Notes under the pieces: model-generated
Told to the model about the DNA's origin: nothing
The model's database searches: none
The model's input: the letters and a program-made list of their open reading frames with translations, nothing else
Part shown: positions 35,801 through 47,800 of the stretch, one piece after another
Layout of the letters: every line of letters begins with the position of its first letter
How positions within the stretch are numbered: the first letter of the stretch is position 1
Position numbers and translations under genes: made by a program
Source: Cyrtodaria siliqua
Taxonomy: Eukaryota > Mollusca > Bivalvia > Adapedonta > Hiatellidae
Length of the DNA: 64,000 bases
NCBI GenBank assembly: GCA_037043455.1
Contig: JAWPHD010000129.1
Coordinates: forward strand, 512,501-576,500
Direction: 5' to 3'

Positions 35801-38800
35801 ACCTCACAGCTCTCTTGCTTGACGTTACCAGCAGCTAAGAACCACAAATACAGCACACCAAAAGCTTCATAAACATCCTACCTCACAGCCCTCTTGCTTG
35901 ACGTTACCAGCAGCTAAGAACCACAAATACAGTACACCAAAAACTTCATAAACATCCTACCTCACAGCTGTCTTGCTTGACGTTACCAGCAGCTAAGAAC
36001 CACAAATACAGTACACCAAAAACTTCATAAACATCCTACCTCACAGCTGTCTTGCTTGACGTTACCAGCAGCTAAGAACCACAAATACAGTACACCAAAA
36101 ACTTCATAAACATCCTACCTCACAGCTGTCTTGCTTGACATTACCAGCAGCTAAGAACCACAAATACAGTACACCAAAAACTTCATAAACATCCTACCTC
36201 ACAGCCCTCTTGCTTGACGTTACCAGCAGCTAAGAACCACAAATACAGTACACCAAAAACTTCATAAACATCCTACCTCACAGCTGTCTTTCTTGACGTT
36301 ACCAGCAGCTAAGAACCACAAATACAGTACACCAAAAACTTCATAAACATCCTACTTCACAGCCCTCTTGCTTGATGTTCAGCATCCCGCTAACCTGTGT
36401 TAAAGTCAATCACAGCGAAGGTCAAAGGTTAAACTCCATCGGTCCGTCGGACTTGTTCATTTTATTACCATTTCCTAAATGATTAAACATACTTTATATA
36501 TAACAGTGCCAAGGAGTTGTTCAAGTATCGCCTGGGGTTGGACAAGGCTGTGCCACAGAGGGGAGGGGACAAAGACTTCATGCCTGATGGTTCCTGGCTC
36601 CAGAATAAACGTATAGAAAAATACCATGAGGAACGGGAAAATGTGCTGGCAGAACCCAGGGTACAGAGAACGTAAGTTTGTGGTCACTTTCATTTGTGTA
36701 CAATTTAATACTTTTTGATCAGGCTCACTGCAAAAAAAAAATATCAACAAAGTGTTTGCTTCAGGTATGTTTTATGCTTAATGAATTTTGTTCAACAAAA
36801 GCTCACTTATCCCTACAAAGTGAGCTCTTTGCTCCACCGTAAAAAAGCAATTTGATTGATCCAGTTCTTTCTGAGATTCACCCTCCAAAATTCTTGGAAA
36901 TGAAAAAAATGCATGATGATGACAGTGTACATTTTGGGAGAGCTTATCTCAAAAAGTACTAGAGGAATCAAATTCCCTTTTGCGGCGTTAAATATTAAGA
37001 AAGCAATGAAGCAAAAACATACCTGAATCAAGAAGTTTGTTGATAATATTTGTAGTGAGCCCGATAAAAAGTCACGTGGTTTCGCCATCATGTAAATGGC
37101 AGCTGTACAGGTTAGGTTGATGACTTTTTTACTCGTACACCATCTAGCGATAGTTATGACTCAAGAACTTTAAAAATGTTACCCTGAAAATAAACTTAAG
37201 ATTATACTGTAGTTTAACATCTTGTTTCAAAATCAGTTGTGAGTATAAATCTTCGTCTTGAGATTCATTTTGATACATATTAAAAGTGTAGTTAAAGTGA
37301 ACATTAGACATCACTAACCCTTCATGTATTTTGTGATAGAAGAGTATTAAACCATGTTTGTCATCATTATTTGTAAAAAATATGTTGTGTACTTTGCAGG
37401 TCAGACTTGGTGATGGTGATGATAGAGAATTATAATATGTTAGTCATCACTATTGGTTGTGTTAGTGACACTTAGGGATCACTTAGTCTGTCGTCCGTCC
37501 ATCTTTGTTCGTCGTCCGTCACACTTAAACCTGCACCCTAACCATGGCCGTAACCTCAAAAGCATTTGGCCTGTGTTCATGAACCTTCAAACAAATCCTT
37601 ATCTTATCTCAAGGAATGTCATTACATATGTCCAATAACTCTGACTTCCATTTTGGCACAGTTATGCCCCTTTTCATCAAACTAACCTGCAACCTAACCG
37701 AGCTCATAACTCAGGCCATAACTTGAAAAGTATTTGACCTTGCTGAAATACGGTTAGCAGATGGCAGGCAACATAAGTGTTTCATGCAACACCCTTCTAG
37801 TATATATATGTGTTATGTGTCTGGCTTGGTGAAGGGTGAAGATAGAGTATTTTATATATATATGTCATTATGGCTCCCCCACACAAAGTGTGGTAGGGGA
37901 GCCATATTGATTTTGTACTTTCTGTCTGTTTCTCTGTAGGTCTGTCTGTAGGTCTGTCTGTGTCACAAACGATGTCCGATCAATAACTACAGAATGGTTG
38001 GACCTAGGGTCCTCAAACTTGGAAGGATGGTTGGTCATGACAAGTAGATGACCCCTATTGATTTTGGGGTCACTAGGTCAAAGGCCAATGTTGCGGTGAC
38101 ATTGACTATCAAAACGATGTCCGATCAATAACTACAGAATGGTTGGACCTAGGGTCCTCAAACTTGGAAGGATGGTTGGTCATGACAAGAAGATGACCCC
38201 TATTGATTTTGGGGTCACTAGGTCAAAGGTCAATGTTGCGGTGACATTGACTATCAAAACGATGTCCGATCAATAACTAGAGAATGGTTGGACCTAGGGT
38301 CCTCAAACTTGGAAGGATGGTTGGTCATGACAAGTAGATGACCCCTATTGATTTTGGGGTCACTAGGTCAAAGGTCAATGTTGCGGTGACATTGACTATC
38401 AAAACGATGTCCGATCAATAACTACAGAATGGTTGGACCTAGTGTCCTCAAACTTGGAAGGATGGTTGGTCATGACAAGAAGATGACCCCTATTGATTTT
38501 GGGGTCACTAGGTCAAAGGTCAATGTTGCGGTGACATTGACTATCAAAACGATGTCCGATCAATAACTACAGAATGGTTGGACCTAGGGTCCTCAAACTT
38601 GGAAGGATGGTTGGTCATGACAAGTAGATGACCCCTATTGATTTTGGGGTCACTAGGTCAAAGGTCAATGTTGCGGTGACATTGACTATCAAAACGATGT
38701 CCGATCAATAACTACAGAATGGTTGGACCTAGGGTCCTCAAACTTGGAAGGATGGTTGGTCATGACAAGTAGATGACCCCTATTGATTTTAGGGTCACTA

Positions 38801-41800
38801 GGTCAAAGGTAAATGTTGCGGTGGCATTGACTATCAAAACGATGTCCGATCAATAACTACAGAATGGTTTGACCTAGGGTCCTCAAACTTGGAAGGATGG
38901 TTGGTCATGACAAGTAGATGACCCCTATTGATTTTAGGGTCACTAGGTCAAAGGTCAAGGCCGTAGGTCTGTCTGTGTCACAAACGATGTCCGATCAATA
39001 ACTAGAGAACGGTTGGACCTACGGTCCTCAAACTTGGAAGGATGGTTGGTCATGACAAGTAGATGACCCCTATTGATTTTGGGGTCACTAGGTCAAAGGT
39101 CAAGGCCGTAGGTCTGTCTGTGTCACAAACGATGTCCGATCAATAACTAGAGAATGGTTGGACCTACGGTCCTCGAACTTGGAAGGATGGTTGGTCATGA
39201 CATGTAGATGACCCCTATTGATTTTGGGGTCACTAGGTCAAAGGTCAAGGTCGCAGTGACCTTGACTATCAAAACGATGTCCGATCAATATCTAGAGAAC
39301 GGTTGGACCTAGGGTCCTCAAACGTGGAACGACGGTTAGTCATGACAAGTAGAGGGGTCACTAGGTCAAAGGGCAAGGTCGTGGTGACCTTGACTATTAA
39401 TACGATGTCAGATCAATAACTAGAGAACGGTTGGACCTAGGGTCCTCAAACTTGGAAGGATGGTTGGTCATGACAAGTAGATGACCCCTATTGATTTTGG
39501 GGTCAAAGGTCAATGTTGCGGTGAAACGATGTCCAATCAATAACTAGAAAATGGTTGGACCTAGGGTCCTCAAACTTAGAAGGATGGTTGGGGTCACTAG
39601 TTCAAAGGTCAAGGTTGCGGTGAAACTATGTCCGATCAATAACTAGAGAATGGTTGGACCTAGGGTCCTCAAACTTGGAAGGATGGTTGGTCATGACCAG
39701 TAGATGACCCCTATGTATTTATTTATTTATTTTTTTAATTTAGATTTTTTTTTTTTTTTTTTTTTTAATTTTTTTTTTTTAAATATTTTTTAATTTTAAT
39801 TTTTTGTTTAATTTTTTTTTTATTAATTCATTTATTTTTTATTTATTTTTTTTAATTTTTTTTTTTTAATTTTTGCTTAAGAAGTTTTAGGGTCGGCCCT
39901 TCAAAAAAACAGGGTCGGTCGGGTTACTTGAACCACACATATTTTTTTATGTGGCCTTACTGATACAGATAGTACATACAGTCACAGGGATATTGAATAT
40001 CAAAACAATCTCAGATCAATAAAGAACAGTTGGACCTAGAGTCGTCAATTATGTCTGTTCGGGCGAGTGGGGGAGCCATACGTTTTTGTCCCATGGACAA
40101 TAACAATTTCTAGTTATTATTGGTTATGCATGGGTTATAGGTCAGTCTGGGTGAAGGGTGAAGATAGAGTATTATATATATATATATGTCTTCATTATTG
40201 CTTATGTTTGGGTTATAGGTCAGACTGGGTGAAGGGAGAGTGGATGCCAGACAGACAGCTGGTGGAGCTACATCATGCCATGGTAAGAACAGTGTCAGGT
40301 TTTAGGATAGTTCAAAAGAAAACAATCGAAATTTGATTTTTGTTAAAACAAAGGAGAGTTAATAATTCTAAGAAGGAGTTTAGCATAAATGGCTGAAAAC
40401 ATCACTCTTAGACCTATTTAAAGAAGAACTTGACTCTCAATTATCTCTGCGGATAGTGCCGGACTATGCTAGTTATTGTCACAAGTGGTCTGGGAATTAT
40501 GGTATTGATATTGGCATCATATTGCAAATACAGGTTTTAGCCAGTTGATGATTACGATAATTGTATAAATATATATACTCGGTAAAAAAAGTTTTGGACC
40601 AGTGTATAATTATAAAGTAATATAAAAATAAAACTAGTGGACAGAATTTAAATATTTTTAGTAACCAAGGTCTACCCTACCCGGTTAATTTGGTACCAGA
40701 AACATGAAATTCCAAACAAGATTTGATTTTAAAAAAATATCGCAAACACACAAAGGGTCTGTAAAAAATGTTGCAAAGTTCATTAAAAGTAACAGTTACG
40801 GACACATTCGAGTAACCAATAAAAAGATTATTATTTTTTCGCAAACTTTCATTGTAAACGATAATTATTGTTGATTGTTGATCTATTGTGAATTATCAAC
40901 TGAGATAATAAGGGTTATGGTCGAATGTCAAGGTTCAGCGATCATTGTACGGGTTCGAACACTGCTATGGTCCAAAACTTTTTTTACAGAGTATATAAGT
41001 GTAAAAAAAGGGCTAATAAAGATTCTGTTGACCTGTTCCAGTACAATGTCATTTTCAAAGCTTTCTTGCCTAAATATATCATGGTTTAAAAATCTAGCTT
41101 GAAGAAAATGTACAACTCATAGGGGAGAGAATTCAGTCTATCTTATGGTGACGGCTTGTAATAACTCGTCCACTGGTAACATAAAGATAAGGCTACTACC
41201 TGTAAATATGGTTTATTATTTAACTGTTCTGATTTCAGAGAAACTTCTGGGTACACATGGGATTTGTAGACAACAAGAGAAAGTGGCTGTATCCAGAAGA
41301 AGCTCTGTTCCTCATGGAAACTGTACGTCTGCTTTATATTTTAATACAAGCATAGTGTGGCAGACCGTGGCAAAATGCAGCCATTTAATAAGTGCTTTGA
41401 AAGTAAAATGCATGGTTCTAGAACTAAATTAAAGTCCTGCTAAGAAAATAACTACTTGTTTTAATTAAGGGTGCCCTCTGCTGAGGTTTTGGATTTTTGC
41501 ACTTCCGGAAATTTACATTTGTTATATTTCAAAAATTATAATAAAACTGGAAAAAATAATTATACAGTAACAAACTTATGCCCAATAGGGATATTTTAGT
41601 GCAAAAAAAATATAAAAAAATTAGATTTTTTTTTTGACCTCACATGTTGTGCCCAAAATTGACAATTTTTAACATAAGCCAAAATGGGGGGTAGGGGTAC
41701 AAAAGATGGTATTTCTGATTCAGAATTTAAAACCGCACTGTGAGAGTGTATTACTAAAGATTAATTTTGCGAAAAAGTTAAATCACCGACCCATCATTAT

Positions 41801-44800
41801 TTTTCCAGAAACTAACTAGTAATATGTTAGTCTTCATAAAAAACAGGGAAATAAAAAATTCTATCTGTTCTGATATTCACCAGAGGGCACCCTTAAATAC
41901 ACCAAACATTATTTGATGGTTAAATTTATTGGATATTATGACAAAGTGACTGACCATTAAAGATTAGTTTTAGGACGATAGTTGGACAATTCTCTGATGA
42001 TTATTGTTTCTATGACTGAAATCCAGGTTGATCAGAATATATCTTCCTGGCATCTTGTTATAAATAACGATAAGATAATTGCGTTAATGATTTAGAAACG
42101 ACTAGCAGTCGTATCAAACAATACTGGCCATTCTGGAAACAGTTGTTTTGTTACCAGAATGCATTAAAAGTATATATTAAAGTGGGTAAATCAAGTTTTT
42201 CTAAAGAAATCTAAAATTATTGATGATGAAAATGCCATATCAATCAAAATATGGTGATGGCACAGTGTTGGACGGGGTCTTTAATTTGAATTCACCATAG
42301 ATGTTGAATGAAATTGAGCTTACGTTGCATGCATTAACCCCGGTGCGTAACCTAGGATAGCATATATTAATGCACAGAATGAATTTAGTTGTAAATAAGG
42401 AGTCATTGTTAGGCTGATTCATGTTTTGGCCCTATATCATTATTTGTCAAATTTAAGGGTGCCCTCTGGTGAATATCAGAACAGATAGAATTTTTTATTT
42501 CCCTGTTTTTTATGAAGACTAACATATTACTAGTTAGTTTCTGGAAAAATAATGATGGGTCGGTGATTTAACTTTTTCGCAAAATTAATCTTTAGTAATA
42601 CACTCTCACAGTGCGGTTTTAAATTCTGAATCAGCTGCAAATTGTGTATGGCAACTTACATGTGTGTAGTGTGGTTTGCAGAACAGGTATCGATTTTCCG
42701 TCTTTTTTAATGTAATAGATCATACTTTAGGACGAAAAATTAAGGGTTGGGGTATTTTTATCACCATCTGAAAAATTAGTACATCCCTTGTCATTACCCC
42801 ACCCAGTTTACTATAAATTGCATTTTTAAATTTGTGATCCATAAATTTTTCATGATAAAGGAACAGATAACTTTTTGAGATATTTTGTCTACAATATATA
42901 CAAGACCTGAGTATCAGAATGAAAAAATAAAAATAGGGGGTCGGTGTGCATATAAGAAAGATATTCAATAAAAACTGAGAAAAAAATGTGCTTTTTTAGA
43001 TTTCGACGAGCTCTGACATATAACGGCATAGGTCTGTAACAAATAATAGGAAAATACTTTTTATTCCTGTCTATGTATATGCTAACACATGTCTTTGTAA
43101 TAAAGTTTAAATTAAGTGAATATCTTAAATGGTTTTTGAGAAATACCATCTTTTGTACCCCTACCCCCCATTTTGGCTTATGTTAAAAATTGTCAATTTT
43201 GGGCACAACATGTGAGGTCCAAAAAAAATCTAATTTATTTTTATTTTTTTTGCACTAAAATATCCTTATTGGGCATAAGTTTGTTACTGTATAATTATTT
43301 TTTCCAGTTTTATTATAATTTTTGAAATATAACAAATGTAAATTTCCGGAAGTGCAAAAATCCAAAACCTCAGCAGAGGGCACCCTTAAGTCCCTAATCC
43401 CCCAAGAAAACCTGATGTACTCCCTTTAAACGATTGTCACGTAATCTCTGACCATTACAGAATGTACTAGAAGTATGGTACCATGGACTACCTCTCGTCA
43501 TCCAGCAGGCCTACTCCATGTTTCTGGGAGGCTTGGTCACGCCCGAGTACTACCAAGTGTACTCGCATCTCAGAAGAATTGGTTATGTCGTACTGAGGTA
43601 TCAGGGAAAGTAAGTACCAATATCCTATCTCACCTGATAATATCAATCTTAAGGAGGCTTGTTGACAGAAATGAACCAAAATACTAATAAAATATTTTTT
43701 AAAAAATAATTTGAGAATACGTTATACGTGACAAACATCCCCCATGTCTGACACCAAAATGCATTTTGGTTAAGGTATATAAAAGTCTGGAATAATAAAA
43801 CAAACTTTGTTTTACTAATGAAAACAAACTTTGTTTTACTAATGTAAACAAAGAAATAATATATTCGCTGTGTTTTAACAATAGGCACTCTTGTTATATT
43901 TACTTCCACTTCCAGAGATCCGACGTTAGACCAACGTTATTGCCTCCTCCGATATTCTAATAATATGCTATACAATAAAATTAGCTGTTAGGAAAGCTGA
44001 TTTTGTTATTATTAAAACCAAATGTTTTGTATGTGTCTGCGCATCAGACGATGATGATGTACAACTACGGTCTAATGATGGTTCTCCAGAAGTGGATGTA
44101 TTTTTCATCTATAATTTATTATCAAAAAATATTTTTATATATTTTATTGTGTTTTTTTGTTTCAATTCTGCATTAAATACCAATATCATAATTATCTCAC
44201 CTGATATATCAAACTTCAAGAAACTAACGCGCCAAATAATGAAAAAATTACACTACAAAAACATTTTTCAAAATTCTGTACCAAGTGTTCAGCTCATATA
44301 ATAATGTATATGTGCAGATTAAAAGTATGGGTTTATGAACGGGTTCTTAAAATATCCGTGATTGAATATACGTAAGATGAATTATGAGTTGGTAACTCTT
44401 TTAGATTAACTCTTTTATAAGCCATTTATAATGTGTCTATAGAGTTTGGATTCTCAAAATATGCAAGTTATATACATACCTCGCCATCAGTAGGTTTAGA
44501 AACGATGTACATATGTTGTATAATTTGATTGTTATTGGCGGGATAGCTACTTTAAGCGTGTGTGGAAGTGTGCCGATACCATATATCACCTGATTATATC
44601 AAACTTGTCCATACCGGGAAGTAAGTACCTAAGTCTTATCTCACCTTTGAAAAGTTTAGATGGTTCACCTTACATACTCTACATCATAACATGGCATTGT
44701 TTAAAGGGGAGACATATTGTTTAAGCCAGTCAATAACGAATATTCCCTATTCTGTGCCAATATCATTGTGTTTATGTTAAATGTGAAGTATCTATGTTAC

Positions 44801-47800
44801 TAAATTAATGCTAGAGGATCTTTTTAGACTAAATATCACCAAGTATGAGCGGAAGATTGGATTGGACAAATACCTCAGTAATAAAGAGAGAAAGAAAGCT
44901 CAGAAGAGAAGAGCCGAACAAAACAAGGCCACAGAAACAGAGGAGAATTCAGTGCCACCTGCAAAACATGTGAATATAGAAATATCCAAAGATCAGGAAT
45001 CTGAAGGGGAGATTAGTGGCTCAGGAGAGATAATTGGTCAGCCTGATGTTAACTGCGCATATGAAATTGAAAGTAAAAAACACGGAGATGAAGGGCAAGA
45101 TAATAAGGGGGAAGAAATAGATGATCAGTTACAAACAGAAAGTGAAGATATCACAGTGGAAACTGGAGATGATAAACAGACAGTCAGTCCTACTGTAAGT
45201 ATTGAGAACAATAGCAGCTCAAAACTGTTTGAGTCAGTCTGTGTTGAACAAGAAACTATGGACACCAGTTGTAGCACAGTTAAGGCAGAAACTGCAGAGA
45301 AACTCAGAGTTTCAGATTGGAACTTTGATGAAATAGTCTTCCCAAACTTCGGTTCTTCAGAGTCCATCATTACTGTTAAGAAGCCTGATAAAATGTTGTT
45401 GCCTGGCAACTTTGAATTGTCGTCTGCAGAGTACACATTTGATAAAAACAAGTATATAAACACAAAAAGGAGGGAAAAGAGTTCTGAATTCAAAGAAGTG
45501 GAGAAGTTGCAGTTCTCGTACACTGAAATTATGACTGGATGGCATAACACTAGAAAGTCATGTAAAAATTGGACAGAATATAAACAACATGTCCAGAGGG
45601 AGATGGAATGCTGGGATAGGTCACATGATCTGCCAAATATCTATGGAGACCAGGTGGAGCCACTGGTAAAACCAGAGGATGCAACCTCAACAGGTAAGAT
45701 ATTTTTGGCTTGATATTTTCTCTTAACTCCCAGAACTGTGTATTATAGTTTACAGACCGACTTATTATGTATGACATTTTGTCAGTCTGTAATGTTCTTA
45801 TGGCACAACAGCATATAGCACATCATCTAGGTATGCGTAATGGTAATGTTGTAATGGTTAGCATCACGACTCATTAAACCAGGGATCGAGCTTTCAGTCC
45901 CAGTCAGGACCAAATTAGGTTTAATTTGGGTTTAATTATTGATGTACCGGTATTGAAATAGTATTTCCATACCTCACCAGTCCTTCGGTTGAGATTTTAA
46001 ACCGAGGTCTGCTCTCTAAAATGCCCAATGTAATACAGCGAGGATAAATAAATGCTTATACACACACAGGAACTTCATGTTAATGTATATTCGTTCCTGT
46101 ATCTCATCTAGGATGTTTGTTTCCATAGTTACCTTATCCATTCCGCATCAGTAGCATTTTTTTTTTTTTTTTAAAAAGAGGGTGCCACAGTAGGCTTATA
46201 TAATTATATAGGTTAAGCCTCATTTTTAGCTCAACCTTTCGAATGAAAAGGCAGGTGCTATTCTGCTCGTTCGGCATAGATGAACTTTATACGTTAAGCT
46301 CACATCTCAGACACCAGTTTAAGGACTTGATTGTAAGTTTACACGTCATGTATTCACTTTCATAAACTTGTACCGATAAGTGCCAATAACTCTGTTATGA
46401 ATTTTAACAGAAAAATTATGGCCCATTTTCAACCCATCATTTAGAAATGTTCAAATTTTTTCATCATATCTCCAATATGTTGTGTAATTCTGGAACATTC
46501 CTGATGCCTGGCAAATTTTACCTGTTCTATGGACTTAAAAGGCCATTTCTTATTTTCCATATGTCACAATTTTAATACCAGTCCTAGGTAACACACTGGT
46601 TCATAAACTGATGCAAAATGAGGTTACAAATGGGTTTCCTCAAATCAATATATAAATAATGAATGTTTCGCTCGGTCGCTGAATTAGATCAAACATGTCC
46701 AATGAGGCATTCTCTATACACAGAATTAGTCAGCTCCCTTCGGTTACTCCCTCATTTAGTCTCACTACAGCAAGCTCCTCCTTATTGGTTACTCTTCCAT
46801 TTAGGCTCATTTCCCATTTATGCTCACTAATTAAGCTCCTGTTTACGTATTCACTCTTTTTAGGCTTCACCTCTGGAACTGTACAGAATGTACCTGCTTC
46901 AAACAGTAAGCTGAGCTACAAAATTTAATAAAAACTCTGAAATTAACAGTTTATTCTGTTGTTTATGTTTTCATATGTTTTGCAGGTTCAGTCCTTGATC
47001 AATTGCATGTTGTGAAGGAGGAGTCGCCAGTCTTAAACACGTATGTATCATTACATCCATCCAGCGATTTTAGTGTTTTTACTGCACCCATGTCTACATA
47101 GTCTGCCATGGTATCCTTAGTCCTGGTAGGCGTAGGTTATTTGCTTCTCTTCTCTTCAACTAGAAATCGAGAGACTATAAGCTCTATATTATAGACTATA
47201 AAGCGGTCGTCTATTATCCTCACACGTGAAGACCAAATTAAGGCCTGTCGTACCAATAATTCTGGATTTGTGTAGTCTGTTAGTCATTGTAAAGTTTATG
47301 ATTGTATATTCCAATCGTTATGTTTTCCTTTATATTGCTGTAAGCTATACAAATCATAGTTATCTGGAACTATGGACAGTTGTATGGGTTTGCTGTATCT
47401 TTAGTTAGAAAATTAATGAAATGGGATTTTTTTCTCTGTTAACACATCATATTAGATCATATTAGTATATGTTGGGTCGTTAACCTCAGAGGGAGATGAA
47501 GAATGAAAGTTCCCATTAGACCTGCCTCCACCAGGGCACGATCTCGTACAGGACAAAGGTCTGTAGCTTTAAACTGCAAGGCCTTATCCACAGAGCTAGT
47601 TAGAGATTTGCGTTTGTGTGAAGTAACTGTGTTAATGTTAAGCATTACAATTTAACCCAATTGCCAATGAATTTGGTTTTGAGAGTAATTCTCCCAGTAC
47701 ATGTAGATGCTCGCATATGTTTAATATTTATTTTGCCTTTACAACAGAAGTAACTCCAGGCCCCAGAAACTGCCAGATTTTGATGTGTATACGCCAGACA

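Noticed and set aside
35276..36385. Possible CRISPR-like array
   Set aside because: Units are fully tandem with no unique spacers, and the context is a eukaryotic intron.
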